Origin: Kribbella voronezhensis
Lineage (GTDB): Bacteria > Actinomycetota > Actinomycetes > Propionibacteriales > Kribbellaceae
Assembly: GCF_004365175.1 (NCBI RefSeq)
Contig: NZ_SOCE01000001.1
Coordinates: 5,489,098 to 5,553,097, forward strand
Direction of reading: 5' to 3'
Length of the DNA: 64,000 bases
The stretch's first letter is position 1, and the number at the start of each line of letters is the position of its first letter. The position numbers and the translations under genes are program-made. The notes under the pieces are model-generated. The model had not been told where the DNA came from. It searched no databases and saw only the letters and a list, made by a program, of their open reading frames with translations. Of the stretch, positions 42,254 to 51,900 are shown in pieces.

Positions 42254-43093
42254 ATGCGGTTTGCGATCAAGACCAGGCCCGAGCACACGACGTGGCAGCA
42301 ACTCCGCGACGTGTGGATCGCGGCCGACGAGTTCGAGATCTTCGAGTCGGCCTGGCACTGGGACCACTTCTACCCGCTCAGCGGCGACATGGCCGGCCCG
42401 AACCTGGAGGCCTGGACCACCCTCGCCGCGCTGGCCCAAGCGACCAGCAGAATCCGCGTCGGCTGCCAGGTCACCGGGATGATCTACCGGCACCCCGCCG
42501 TACTGGCGAACATGGCCGCAACCACCGACATCATCTCGAACGGGCGCCTCGAACTAGGCGTCGGCGCCGGCTGGAACCAGCTGGAGTGCGACGCGTACGG
42601 GATCGACCTCCCGCCGCTGAAGGAACGCTTCGACCGTTTCGACGAGGGCGTCCAGGCGATGATCGCCCTGCTGACGGAGAAGGTCGCGAACTTCGACGGC
42701 GAGTACATCAAACTCACCGACGCGTACTGCGAACCTAAGGCCGTTCAAACCCCGCACCCGCCGATCACCATCGGCGGCAAAGGCCCCAAGCGCACCCTCC
42801 GCGCGGTAGCCCGCTGGGCCCAGCACTGGAACGTCATCGTCGCGGACCCCTCCGAGTGGACGCCACTCAAAGAGATCCTCGTCGCTCATTGCGCCGACTT
42901 AGGACGCGACCCGGCGGAGATCACCTGCTCGGTCAACGTCCGCATCGACCCGGACGAGCCCCTCGACAAGGCGGTGGCCGACGCCGCGGCGTACGGCGAA
43001 GCAGGCGTCGACCTGGTCGTCATGAACCTCCCCCTCGACTCCCCACCCTCAGCCGTCGAACCCCTCGCCAAGGCCCTGGCCCCTCTCGCCTGA
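42254..43093 (+). CDS. LLM-class F420-dependent oxidoreductase
   Basis: A 279-residue luciferase-like monooxygenase-fold protein (TIM barrel). Typical motifs are AADEFEIFESAWHWDHFYPL near the N-terminus, RIRVGCQVTGMIYRHPAVLANMAATTD, and SNGRLELGVGAGWNQLECDAYGI. The last is the family signature. Actinobacterial members with this pattern (TIGR03560-like) generally use F420H2; this is a family inference. ATG 42254 has GGAGGG six bases upstream. The substrate is unknown. Confidence 0.9.
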   Translation: MRFAIKTRPEHTTWQQLRDVWIAADEFEIFESAWHWDHFYPLSGDMAGPNLEAWTTLAALAQATSRIRVGCQVTGMIYRHPAVLANMAATTDIISNGRLELGVGAGWNQLECDAYGIDLPPLKERFDRFDEGVQAMIALLTEKVANFDGEYIKLTDAYCEPKAVQTPHPPITIGGKGPKRTLRAVARWAQHWNVIVADPSEWTPLKEILVAHCADLGRDPAEITCSVNVRIDPDEPLDKAVADAAAYGEAGVDLVVMNLPLDSPPSAVEPLAKALAPLA

Positions 43094-43181
43094 CCTCTGC
43101 CGCTCACCTTCTCAGCCGCTCACCTGACCCGTACGCCGCCCGCGCACCGATTCTGTCGGCGCGGGCGGCTACCTTTTGTCC

Positions 43182-43478
43182 GTGGACAGGGAGGAATACG
43201 TAGAAGCAGTCCTACTCGCCGTCGAGTCGATCCCACCCGGCAGCGTCGCGACCTACGGCGACATCGCCACCTACGTAGGCCAAGGCGGCCCCCGCCAGGT
43301 CGGCGCCATCATGCGCGAGTACGGCGGCGGCGTCCCCTGGTGGCGCGTCATCCGAGCCAGCGGCATCCCCGCCGAAGAAGTAGGCGACACCCAACTGGAA
43401 CTCCTCCGCGGCGACGGAGTCCGAGTAACCAACGGCAAAGTCAACCTCCCCGCGGTCCGCTGGAACCCGGACGACTGA
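43182..43478 (+). CDS. Alkyltransferase-like protein (ATL), MGMT family without active cysteine
   Basis: A 98-residue protein of the MGMT DNA-binding domain. The active-site PCHR of methyltransferases is replaced by PWWRV (GGGVPWWRVIRASG), so the acceptor Cys is Trp, as in ATL proteins. The helix-turn-helix region is VATYGDIATYVGQGGPRQVGAIM, with the Tyr and Arg used for base flipping. ATL proteins bind O6-alkylguanine and hand it to nucleotide excision repair. GTG 43182 and TTG 43176 are both possible starts. Mycobacterium has, as I recall, a homologue (Rv3204) near adnA. Confidence 0.9.
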   Translation: MDREEYVEAVLLAVESIPPGSVATYGDIATYVGQGGPRQVGAIMREYGGGVPWWRVIRASGIPAEEVGDTQLELLRGDGVRVTNGKVNLPAVRWNPDD

Positions 43479-43492
43479 CTTCGTACTACGAA

Positions 43493-43570
43493 CCGCCCCC
43501 ACGCAACTCCTACGTCGCTGCTCCCACCCACCCCTTAGCGGCGCTCCTTCGTCGCGCCTTGCTGTGCAGC
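43493..43570 (+). repeat. Dispersed repeat, copy C
   Basis: A looser copy of the 73-bp element at 29405 and 30791. It shares CCCACGCNNCTCCTNCGTCGC, the following GCTCCCAC stretch, then GCGCTCCTTCGTCGCGCC. It lies 14 bases after the ATL stop, just as copy A lies directly after a stop codon. The rest of 43479-43757 shows no gene. Confidence 0.65.
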
Positions 43571-43757
43571 TCGCCGACGTCGCTCAGAAGGACCTTGATG
43601 CGTACGATCCCGAATCCGGCATCACCGCACTGCCCCCACCCAGCGGATCGACCGGAAGCGACAGCCACACTTCAGCGCGCACAATTCGACCGAGCCAGGT
43701 CGTGGTGACAGCTTCTCCCGCGCCATTCATCTCACACGGCCGAAGACATTCAGTACC

Positions 43758-44450
43758 TCAGCGGTTCAGCGCCGGCCACGGTTCGGGTAGCCCGGGTGCG
43801 ACGGGTGACAGAGGGTCGCCGAGTGCCCGGCGGCGGACGTCCTCGGCCAATGGGACCAGGCCGATCTCGCCTCGACGGCGATCGACGGTGCGGACATCGA
43901 GGGGACGGCTGAAGACCGGCTGACCATCGACGACGGAGTACGCGGACATGAGTACTGCGAACTCCGGTGGCTCGCCGGCGCGTGCGTGCAGGTTGTCGGC
44001 TATGTGCGCGAGGTGGCGAGGATGGGCCTCGCCGATCGCCGCGGCTTGCTCGAGGAGCGGGAGGCAACGTCGTTGGAAGGCCAGAAGCTCCGGCGTACCG
44101 ACAGTCGGCACACCGGAGCCGCAGTGCTGGAGAATGAGCCATGCCGCGTCGGCCCCGTCTTCGCCAACGAGCGACCTACCCGGCCATTCGCCGTACTGCG
44201 TGATGATCTGACCCAATCGCTCGGCGTTGTCGTGCACGACCGTGATCACCCGGCGGACGGTTGCGGGCGCGCTCTCCGGCGGTGTCCATTCGAGCAGCCC
44301 GTACGGCCAATCGATGCCGGCAGACGCTTCCGGTCGCGCAGCGAACTCAACGCGGTACTCGTCCGCCGTCGCCAAGAGCGCGCGCACTGCCTCGCCGTCG
44401 GTGTTCATCCGGCCGATCAGCTCGGCTCGGAGTTCCTCAGCTCTTCGCAT
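43758..44450 (-). CDS. DUF6624-like protein
   Basis: A 230-residue protein. The second half contains the motif pattern GEDGADAAWLILQHC, then FQRRCLPLLEQAAAIGEAHPRHLAHIADNL, which I recognise as the DUF6624 family. The family is often found near or in polymorphic toxin immunity contexts and in stand-alone form; its function is unknown. ATG 44450 lies 13 bases inside the 3' end of the upstream HIT gene, so the two are co-translated. No signal peptide or membrane helix is present. Confidence 0.7.
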   Translation of the reverse strand: MRRAEELRAELIGRMNTDGEAVRALLATADEYRVEFAARPEASAGIDWPYGLLEWTPPESAPATVRRVITVVHDNAERLGQIITQYGEWPGRSLVGEDGADAAWLILQHCGSGVPTVGTPELLAFQRRCLPLLEQAAAIGEAHPRHLAHIADNLHARAGEPPEFAVLMSAYSVVDGQPVFSRPLDVRTVDRRRGEIGLVPLAEDVRRRALGDPLSPVAPGLPEPWPALNR

Positions 44451-44808
44451 CGGCGAAGTACCTTCGGAGCTTGTGGCTGTACGGCGCGCGCTCGTTCGGA
44501 GTCGCCGGGGTTGCCAAGGGGCGAGTGTTGTAGAGATTGTCGTCGGCGTAGCGAGGAAAGACGTGGACGTGAAGGTGCCACGCGTCCTGGTACCCGTCGG
44601 CGGCGGGCAGGTCGTACAAGTTCTCGTGATGAGTCCGCGGAGCGACAAGCACGTGTCCGTGGTTGTTGGGCCACCAGCGCGACGACACGAACGCGAACGC
44701 CTGCGACGACTCCAACACCACATCGTCCCGCGAAGTCAGCTGATCCTCACCGCCCGCCGCCACCAAACAGAACGGGCACCGATAACCAACAGGCTCATGA
44801 TTGAACAC
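44437..44808 (-). CDS. HIT-family nucleotide hydrolase with internal deletion
   Basis: A 123-residue HIT protein. The N-terminal part is normal (FNHEPVGYRCPFC; GHVLVAPRTHHENLYDLP) and the catalytic H-x-H-x-H motif is present (WHLHVHVFPRY). The segment that normally joins these parts, about 45 residues with a helix and strand, is missing: DLPAADGY runs directly into QDAWHLHVH. The reading frame is continuous, so it is an in-frame deletion, not a frameshift. GTG 44808 has GGAG five bases upstream. The protein is shorter than the usual 150-170 residues and may not fold normally. Confidence 0.75.
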   Translation of the reverse strand: MFNHEPVGYRCPFCLVAAGGEDQLTSRDDVVLESSQAFAFVSSRWWPNNHGHVLVAPRTHHENLYDLPAADGYQDAWHLHVHVFPRYADDNLYNTRPLATPATPNERAPYSHKLRRYFADAKS

Positions 44809-44919
44809 ACCAACTCCGTTCAGGTGAGCTGCCAGCCTGCCACGCGTCGGCGACCAGCTACGGTGCGACAACACCGCTTGTCGACTCGACCGGTCCCGGT
44901 GCGGCGCGACGGGCGCCGG

Positions 44920-46365
44920 TCAGCGGCTCGGCCGGTCCTGGCGTGGCGCGTCGGTCGGGTTGGTCTCGCGCGAGCGGAGCCGGGCGAGGGTAAGGCTGGT
45001 GATTGTCGTGATCGCCATCGCCACGATGCCGACCAGCGCAGCTGTGGTGTAGGCGCCGTCGTTCGGGAAGAGATGGCCGGTGGCGGTGCCGGCGGCCAGT
45101 ACCAGGCCGCCTGTGGCGCTGCCCAGGGAGTACCCGACGCTGCGGACGACGTAGTTGAAGCTCATGGCGCTCGACGTCTCGCTCTTCGGTGTGACGGCCA
45201 GGATGACGCCGGGCATGGCGGCTGAGAAGCTGCCGACGCCGAAGCCGAGCACGCCCATGGCTGCGAACAGTTCGGCCAGGTTCGAGCGGGCCGCCGAGAA
45301 GAGGACGAACCCTGCACCGACGACGACGGCGCTGCCGGCCAGGAGCAAGGGTCCGTCGATCCGTTTGCGCACCCGAGGCGTGAGCTTGCCGGCGACGAAC
45401 CCCAGTACGGAGAACGGGACGAGGACCAGTCCGGCGACGAAGGTGGTCAGGCCGAAGCCGTAGCCGGCGCTGTGCGGCGTCTGTGCGTACCGGGTGATGA
45501 GCGTGAGGAGCAGGTACATGCCGATTCCGCCAACGAACATGGCGATGTTCGCCCCTGCGACTGCCGGGTGCCGTACGGCGCGGACATCGACCAGCGGCGT
45601 CTTGCTACGCAGCTCGGTGGCGGTCCAGACGCAGAGCAGGAGCACGGCAACGAGTGCCAGGACCACCGCAAGGACCAGGTGATGGCTCCACAGACTCGTC
45701 TCGCTCGCGAGGAACAGGATGAGGAACAGTGCACCCGCCAGAAGGAGCGCGCCAGGTAGGTCCAAATGGGCGGAGCGGCCTTCAGGGGCTTTGGGGACAG
45801 AGCGCCAGGCGGTCAGGAAAGCGACGGCGGTGACGAGCAGACCGAGGCTGTAGGCGACGCGCAGCCCGCCGAACTCGGCGAGCAGCGCGGCGAGGGGATA
45901 GCCGACGCCGGCACCGATGATCGAGACCACCGAGATCAGCGCGATGGTGGGCGCGCTGCGCTCCTCGGGGAGATGGTCGCGGGCCACGCCCATCATCAGC
46001 GCCGTCAGACCGAGCCCGACGCCTTGGGCGGCTCTACCGACGAGCAGCCACGCGAACGGCAACGGCAGCACGGTGAGCGCACTGCCGGCGACGACGATCG
46101 CCAGCGTGGCGAGAATCGTGGCTCGTCGGTGGGGGCCGGCCCCGAGCCGGCCGAGGACGGGCGTGGCGACGGCACCACTCAGCAGCGCGATGGTCAGCGT
46201 CCACTGCGCGCTGTCGAGTGAGACGTGGAACGTGGTCGCCACGCTGGTGATGAGCGGCGTCCCGAGGCTGCCGACTGCCGCGACGACCAGGGCTATGAAC
46301 ATCAGGGAGGGCACCAGCAGCCGCGCCCCGGAGTGTTCGGGGCCAGTGCTCGGCTGCCCGCTCAC
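44920..46365 (-). CDS. MFS drug-type transporter (DHA2, 14-TM)
   Basis: A 481-residue transporter with about 14 hydrophobic helices. The first helices contain GSLGTPLITSVATTFHVSLDSAQWTLTIALLSGAVATPVLGRLG (family pattern), the conserved motif of DHA2 proton/drug antiporters, and the loop GRAAQGVGLGLTALMMGVARDHLPEERS is the 2-3 loop region. It starts at 46365, overlapping the MarR stop by ATGA. MarR plus MFS is the common layout for substrate-inducible efflux. Substrates are unknown. Confidence 0.85.
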   Translation of the reverse strand: MSGQPSTGPEHSGARLLVPSLMFIALVVAAVGSLGTPLITSVATTFHVSLDSAQWTLTIALLSGAVATPVLGRLGAGPHRRATILATLAIVVAGSALTVLPLPFAWLLVGRAAQGVGLGLTALMMGVARDHLPEERSAPTIALISVVSIIGAGVGYPLAALLAEFGGLRVAYSLGLLVTAVAFLTAWRSVPKAPEGRSAHLDLPGALLLAGALFLILFLASETSLWSHHLVLAVVLALVAVLLLCVWTATELRSKTPLVDVRAVRHPAVAGANIAMFVGGIGMYLLLTLITRYAQTPHSAGYGFGLTTFVAGLVLVPFSVLGFVAGKLTPRVRKRIDGPLLLAGSAVVVGAGFVLFSAARSNLAELFAAMGVLGFGVGSFSAAMPGVILAVTPKSETSSAMSFNYVVRSVGYSLGSATGGLVLAAGTATGHLFPNDGAYTTAALVGIVAMAITTITSLTLARLRSRETNPTDAPRQDRPSR

Positions 46366-46820
46366 TGCTTCGGCTCTTCTCGCTCTTGGCTGTCGAGCGC
46401 TGCGAGATGCTGCAGCGCCGGAAGCGCTGCTGCGAGGGCCTGGACCTCGTCGTCCTCGAGTTGGTCGATCAAGCGGACGAACTCGTCGACGCCCGCCCGG
46501 CGCCGCGCGCGGACGTACGCCGTACCGGCCTCGGTCAGCGCCACCAGCGTGACCCGCTTGTCGGCCGGGTCGCCTCTCCGCTCGACCAGTCCGGATTCCT
46601 CCATCACCCGAACCAGGACGGTCATCGCGGGCTGGGTGACTCCTTCGAGCACGGCCAGATCGGTGATTCGTCGTGGGCCGGTCCGGTCCAGGGTGGCCAG
46701 GGTGGAAGAGGAGGTCAGCGTCATCTCACGGGGACTGCGTCGCACAGCCTTGAGGGCCAGTCCGTAAAGCGCTGCCCCGATGGCAGTGGAAGGGCGACGA
46801 GCAGGATCTTGTCGGCTCAC
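46362..46820 (-). CDS. MarR-family regulator
   Basis: A 152-residue MarR protein with HTH and wing at about 40-100 (TSSSTLATLDRTGPRRITDLAVLEGVTQPAMTVLV, RVMEESGLVERRGDPADKRVTLVALT, as the family pattern). GTG 46820 has an upstream GGAAC-like sequence but no clear ribosome binding site, so the mRNA may be leaderless. The AT-rich repeats at 46837-46859 lie just upstream and are the probable operator. It very likely represses itself and the MFS gene. Confidence 0.85.
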   Translation of the reverse strand: MSRQDPARRPSTAIGAALYGLALKAVRRSPREMTLTSSSTLATLDRTGPRRITDLAVLEGVTQPAMTVLVRVMEESGLVERRGDPADKRVTLVALTEAGTAYVRARRRAGVDEFVRLIDQLEDDEVQALAAALPALQHLAALDSQEREEPKQ

Positions 46821-46836
46821 GTCAGGAACATAACCG

Positions 46837-46859
46837 ATTTATATGAACAATTTATACAT
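46837..46859. promoter_or_regulatory. AT-rich promoter/operator of marR-MFS operon
   Basis: The heptamer ATTTATA occurs twice (46837 and 46850), joined by TGAACA. The complement reads TATAAAT twice, a good -10 element for the marR operon. In a window of about 70% GC this AT-rich island is conspicuous, and it sits 17-40 bases before the MarR start. MarR proteins bind such sites. Confidence 0.55.
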
Positions 46860-46955
46860 CTGCCAAGGTGAACCATCGCACACATCGACCCGCCACGAGT
46901 CGGTATCACTCTCAAGAGTGACGGCCTGAGCCTGGTCCGGCCACAGAATGGAGAG

Positions 46956-48878
46956 GTGAACGAAGCGATCGCGCCGGTACGGGGACCGGCCGGGCACGGA
47001 GCCCGGCTGAGGGCAGCGATCAGCCGCCGGGTGGTTCGCGACGCCTTTACGCTGGACGTCCTGCTGGCGATCGCCGGGCTCGCCGTCACCCAGGTGCGGA
47101 TCATCCAGTCCCAGCACGGCTGGCCGTACGCGCCGCTCGCGCTCCAGGTCATCGTTGCCGTCGCGCCCGCGCTGATCGCGATCCGCCGGGTGGATCCGGT
47201 ACTGGCGACGGCCGGTCTGGCGCTCGGCGCCTACACCTCGCTGCTGCTCGGACAGACCGACTGGGTGCTGCTGATCGGCTGCGCGCTCGCACTGTGGTCC
47301 CTGGCCGGTCGCTGCCGGGCCGTGCCCACCGTCGGCGTCACGGCGGTTGTCGCCGTCGCCCCGCTGCTGGCCTCCGGTTCTGTCGGGATCCTGGCCTGGG
47401 ACCTGTACCCGGAGATCTTCCAGGAGTTCACGAGTCCGGACGGATCTCACGGGTCGACCGGACGGACCCCGTCAGCGGTGTACGACCAGATCGCCAACAT
47501 GTCCTGGCCGTGGTGGATCTCGGCCGCGCTGGCCTTCGCGGGACTGGCCGGGCTGGCCGCTCTGCACCGGTGGAACCGGCCGCGGGTGCTGGCCACCACC
47601 GGCGAACGCTTCGACGACGTACGCCGGGTGCTCGGCGAGCCGAATCACGCGCTCGCTGTCGATCTCCTGCTGGCTACGGCGATGGCCTCACTGCTCCTGA
47701 TGGACATCTGGCACGGCAAGAACCTCGGCAACTGGTGGACCGCTCCGCACTGGATGCAGTACGCGATCGGGTTCGCACCGCTCACTCTCGTACTACGGCG
47801 GCTCTGCCCCGAGGTGCCTGTCGTCGTCATGGCCGCGGCCGGACTGCTGACCTACTGGCAGACAGAGGAGCGCTGGACGCTCCTGATCGCCCTCACGATC
47901 GCGCTGTACACCTTGGCCGTCCTCCGCCCACTGCCGGTCGCGTTGCCGGTGGCAGTCGTCGCCTTGACGGCTCCGCCGGTCGTTGCGGCCACGGCCGGCT
48001 TCGGTCTGATCTCCGCGCTCTTCCCGGTGGTCCGGAACAGATGGTTCCCATCCGAAGGGCTCGACACCAACTGGGACTACCAAGATCTGGTCGGCCGGCA
48101 ATGGCCGGTCACGCTCTCGGCGATCCTGCTGCTGCCGGTCTGCCTCGGGGTCGTCGGCCGGCTGTACCAGCGGACCAGGGTCGCCCGGCTGCGTGAGGTC
48201 GAGCTCGAGGAGCAGAACCGGCAGCGCGAGGAGACCCAGATCCTGCTCGAGGGGCGCTCCCAGATCGCCCGGGACCTGCACGACGTGGTCGCGCATCACG
48301 TGAACCTCATGGTGATCCAGGCCGAGACCGGCCCTGACCTGGCCCAACGTGACCTCGACGAGGTACTGGCCGGGTTTCAGCGCATCGGGGACGCCGGTCG
48401 CCGGGCTCTCGGCGAGTTGGACCGGATGCTGTCGGCGCTTCGTGACGCAGAAGGCCGGCCCGATCCGGCGCTGGCACCGCAACCAGGGCTCGACCAGATC
48501 ACTGAGCTCACGAACGGCCTGCTGGAGCAGGGACTGCCGGTAGCGCTCGAGCTGCGGGGTAGCGCCGTCGGGGTTCCGGACGGCATCCAGCTCACGGCGT
48601 ACCGGCTGGTGCAGGAAGCGTTGACCAACGTGGTCAAGCACGCGGGGGCGAGCGCGGTCGAGGTGCTCGTCGAGATCACCTCCGACAACGGCGTCCGAGT
48701 GTGCGTCACCGACGACGGGAAGGGCTTCGATCCTGACGGTGACCGGGCCGGGCGACACGGACTCACCGGAATGTACGAACGGGTCAGGGTCCACAACGGG
48801 ACCCTGACGATCTCCTCCACCCAGGAGTGCGGGACGACGCTCAGCGCCTGGTTGCCGGTCAGTGAGGTCTCCGTCTGA
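46956..48878 (+). CDS. Orphan sensor histidine kinase (NarL-type, HisKA_3)
   Basis: A 640-residue membrane kinase. The first about 400 residues contain ten or so hydrophobic segments in two groups, with no recognised sensor domain. The dimerisation/phospho-acceptor region is RSQIARDLHDVVAHHVNLMVIQ near residue 430, and the ATPase domain has TNVVKHAGASAVEV, DDGKGFDP and GRHGLTGMYERV. This kinase type normally pairs with a LuxR-like regulator, but none is adjacent: the next gene is adnA. GTG 46956 almost touches GGAGAG, so a downstream start is possible. The signal is unknown. Confidence 0.85.
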   Translation: MNEAIAPVRGPAGHGARLRAAISRRVVRDAFTLDVLLAIAGLAVTQVRIIQSQHGWPYAPLALQVIVAVAPALIAIRRVDPVLATAGLALGAYTSLLLGQTDWVLLIGCALALWSLAGRCRAVPTVGVTAVVAVAPLLASGSVGILAWDLYPEIFQEFTSPDGSHGSTGRTPSAVYDQIANMSWPWWISAALAFAGLAGLAALHRWNRPRVLATTGERFDDVRRVLGEPNHALAVDLLLATAMASLLLMDIWHGKNLGNWWTAPHWMQYAIGFAPLTLVLRRLCPEVPVVVMAAAGLLTYWQTEERWTLLIALTIALYTLAVLRPLPVALPVAVVALTAPPVVAATAGFGLISALFPVVRNRWFPSEGLDTNWDYQDLVGRQWPVTLSAILLLPVCLGVVGRLYQRTRVARLREVELEEQNRQREETQILLEGRSQIARDLHDVVAHHVNLMVIQAETGPDLAQRDLDEVLAGFQRIGDAGRRALGELDRMLSALRDAEGRPDPALAPQPGLDQITELTNGLLEQGLPVALELRGSAVGVPDGIQLTAYRLVQEALTNVVKHAGASAVEVLVEITSDNGVRVCVTDDGKGFDPDGDRAGRHGLTGMYERVRVHNGTLTISSTQECGTTLSAWLPVSEVSV

Positions 48879-48962
48879 CGCCAAAACCGTCCGTATACCG
48901 GGAAGTCCGGCGCCTGCCGCCGGGTGTCGTGACGGATTGTCGGCGGGCTCTGATGGGATGGG

Positions 48963-51900
48963 GTGGTGGTCAGTAGAACAGGTTCTCGATACCGGCTGGT
49001 GAAGCCGGCCGGGCGTGGGAGCGAGCAGCACCCACCGCCCGTGCTGGATGCTGACCAGCAAGCCGTCGTGGACCACCCGGGTGGTCCACTTCTCGTTCTC
49101 GCCGGCCCTGGTACCGGTAAGACGACGACGCTGGTGGAGGCCGTCGTCGACCGCGTCAGCAACCGAGGACTGAGCCCGGACCAGGTGCTGGTCCTCACCT
49201 TCGGACGCAAAGCAGCGACCGAGCTTCGCGATCGCATCACCGCTCGCCTCGGCCGCACGACGCGCGTCATGCCGTCCATGACCTTCCATTCGTTCTGCTA
49301 CGCCTTGCTCAGAAGATTCACTCCACCCGACGCCTTCGACGTGCCGCTCCGCCTGCCCTCCGGTCCGGAGCAGTCGCTGCGTTTGAGCGAAGCTCTGGCA
49401 GGCAGCCGCGAGGTCGGCATGACGAAATGGCCGAGCAGCCTGCACCCGGCGCTCAAGACGCGCGGCTTCACCGACGAGGTGCAGGCCGTCATCGGCAAGG
49501 CCAGGCAGCTCGGGCTCGACCCGGAGGACCTGTCCGCGATCGGTCAGTCGGCGAGCCGTTCGGAGTGGGTCGCGGTCGGCGACTTCTTCGAGGAGTACCT
49601 GCAGATCCTCGACCACGAGCAGGTGCTGGACTACTCCGAGCTGATCCACCGCGCGGTCATCCTCGCCCAGCAACCCGAAGTACAGGCCAAACTCCGCGAG
49701 GAGTTCAAGGTCGTCTTCGTCGATGAGTACCAGGACACCGACCCGGGTCAGACCAAGCTCCTGCAGGCGATCGCCGGCGACGGCCGCGACCTCGTCGTCG
49801 TCGGCGACCCGGACCAGTCGATCTACACCTTCCGCGGCGCCGACGTCCGCGGCCTGCTCCGCTTCACCGACGAGTTCCGTACGGCGTCCGGCGACGAAGC
49901 AGCCCAGATAGCCCTGGCGACAACCAGAAGATTCGGTACGACGCTGTTGCGCGTCTCCCGCAACGTCGTCAACCGCCTGGGCGTGCCCGGCACCCTCGAC
50001 CGCGACACCTTCGACCGTTTCCGCAACCCCGACGCGAGCAGTTGCGTGTTCGGGCCGGGAAAGGTCGAGGCCAACCTGTATTCCACCAGCGGTGCCGAGC
50101 TCGAGCACATCGCCGACCTGCTCCGGCGCGCCCATGTCCAGGACGGCGTCGGCTGGCACGAGATGGCCGTCCTGGTCCGCTCGGGCACCTGGTCGATCCC
50201 ACCGCTACGTCGTGCCCTGGCTGCAGCAGGCATCCCGGTCGACATTGCCGGCGACGAGTTGCCCCTGTCTCGCGAGCCCGCAGTGCGGCCCATGTTGCTC
50301 GCACTGAGAGCCGTCGCGGATCCGGTCACGCTGACGGTCGACGTGGTCCGCGCGCTGGCGTTGTCGCCACTGGGCGCGATGGACGCGGGACAGCTCCGGC
50401 GACTGGCCCGCGTACTGCGGAAGCGCGATCGCGAGGCCGCCAACGGTCAACGGCTACCCCGATCGTCCGACGAACTACTCCGCGAAGCTCTGCTCAACCC
50501 GCTGCTCCTGGACGAGCAGGCCTCGCCCGCCGAAGCAAGGTTCGTCGCGCTCGGCGAGAGGTTGCTCAAGGCAAGGAATATCCTGACGGCCGGGGCCGCG
50601 CCGGACGAGGTGATGTGGTCACTGTGGTCCGAGTCGCCCTGGTTGCGCCGGCTCCGCGGTCAGGCCAACAGTGGCGGTGAGACCGCCCGCGCGGCCAACC
50701 GGGACCTCGATTCGCTCTGCGCGTTGTTCGATGCTGCGAGCCGGGCCGAGGAGCAGGTCGGGTTCAAGGGTGTCTCGGCGTTCCTCAGCGAGTTGGAGTC
50801 GCTGGAGATCGCGGCCGACAACCGGTTCGACGCGACGTACCGGGAAGCCGGTGTGCAGTTGATGACCGCCCACCGTTCCAAGGGCTTGCAGTGGCGGCTG
50901 GTCGTCGTGGCCAGCGTGCAGGAAGGGCAATGGCCCGATCTCCGGCGTCGCGGCTCGCTGCTGGAGCCCGACAGGCTCGGGCCGGACGGGCTGGTCGAGC
51001 CGCTGTCGGCAGGAGCACTGCTGGCCGAGGAGAGACGGTTGTTCTATGTGGCGATCACGAGAGCCCGCGAGCGGCTGATCGTCACGGCGGTGCAGGCGCC
51101 GGAGGCCGACGGCGATCAACCGTCCCGATTCCTTGCAGAGCTGGACATTCCTTTGAAACTGGTCGCCGGACGACCGCGCAGGCCTTTGTCACTGCCCGGT
51201 CTGGTCGCGGATCTGCGCTGTGTGCTCTCCGATCCGGCGTCGTCGCCCGCGTTGAAGCGCGTCGCGGCGGACAGGCTCGCCCAGTTGGCCGACGCGGTCG
51301 ACGAGCGGGAGTATCCGCTGGTCCCGACCGCGAATCCCGAGCGCTGGTGGGGTGTGCGCGAACGGACCAGATCGGAGCGTCCGGTCGCGAACCCGGACAA
51401 GCCGGTGCCGCTGACGGGAAGTGCGCTGACGACGATCGTGGACTGCCCACTGCGCTGGTTCCTGCAGCGGCGTGCGGGCGGCGAGACACCCAGTACGTCG
51501 GCGATCGGGTTCGGCATGGTGCTCCACACGTTGGCGGATGCAGTAGCCACCGGCGCGCTGCCGGCGGAGATCAACGAGCTGAACGGGTGGCTCGACAAGG
51601 TCTGGACCCAATTGGAATTCGAGTCGACCTGGATCTCCGACCGTGAGCGGGTCGAGGCCGAGGACGCGTTGCGCCGCTTCGTCGCCTGGCACAAGGGCCG
51701 GCCGGACCGCAAGCTGCTCGGCACCGAGGTGGAGTTCGACGTCCTGCTGCCCGACGAGAACAAGCCGGCTGTCCAGGTGAAGGGCCGGATGGACCGCCTG
51801 GAGCAGGACGGCGACGGCGAGATCCGGGTGGTCGATCTGAAGACCGGCCGGAACATGCCGACCAAGCCGGCCCTCGCGCGGCACGTCCAGTTGGCGATCT

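Noticed and set aside
43564..43923. A 119-residue frame on the plus strand before the DUF6624 gene end
   Set aside because: It is Ser/Arg/Pro-rich, overlaps the dispersed repeat and the antisense of DUF6624, and shows no motif.
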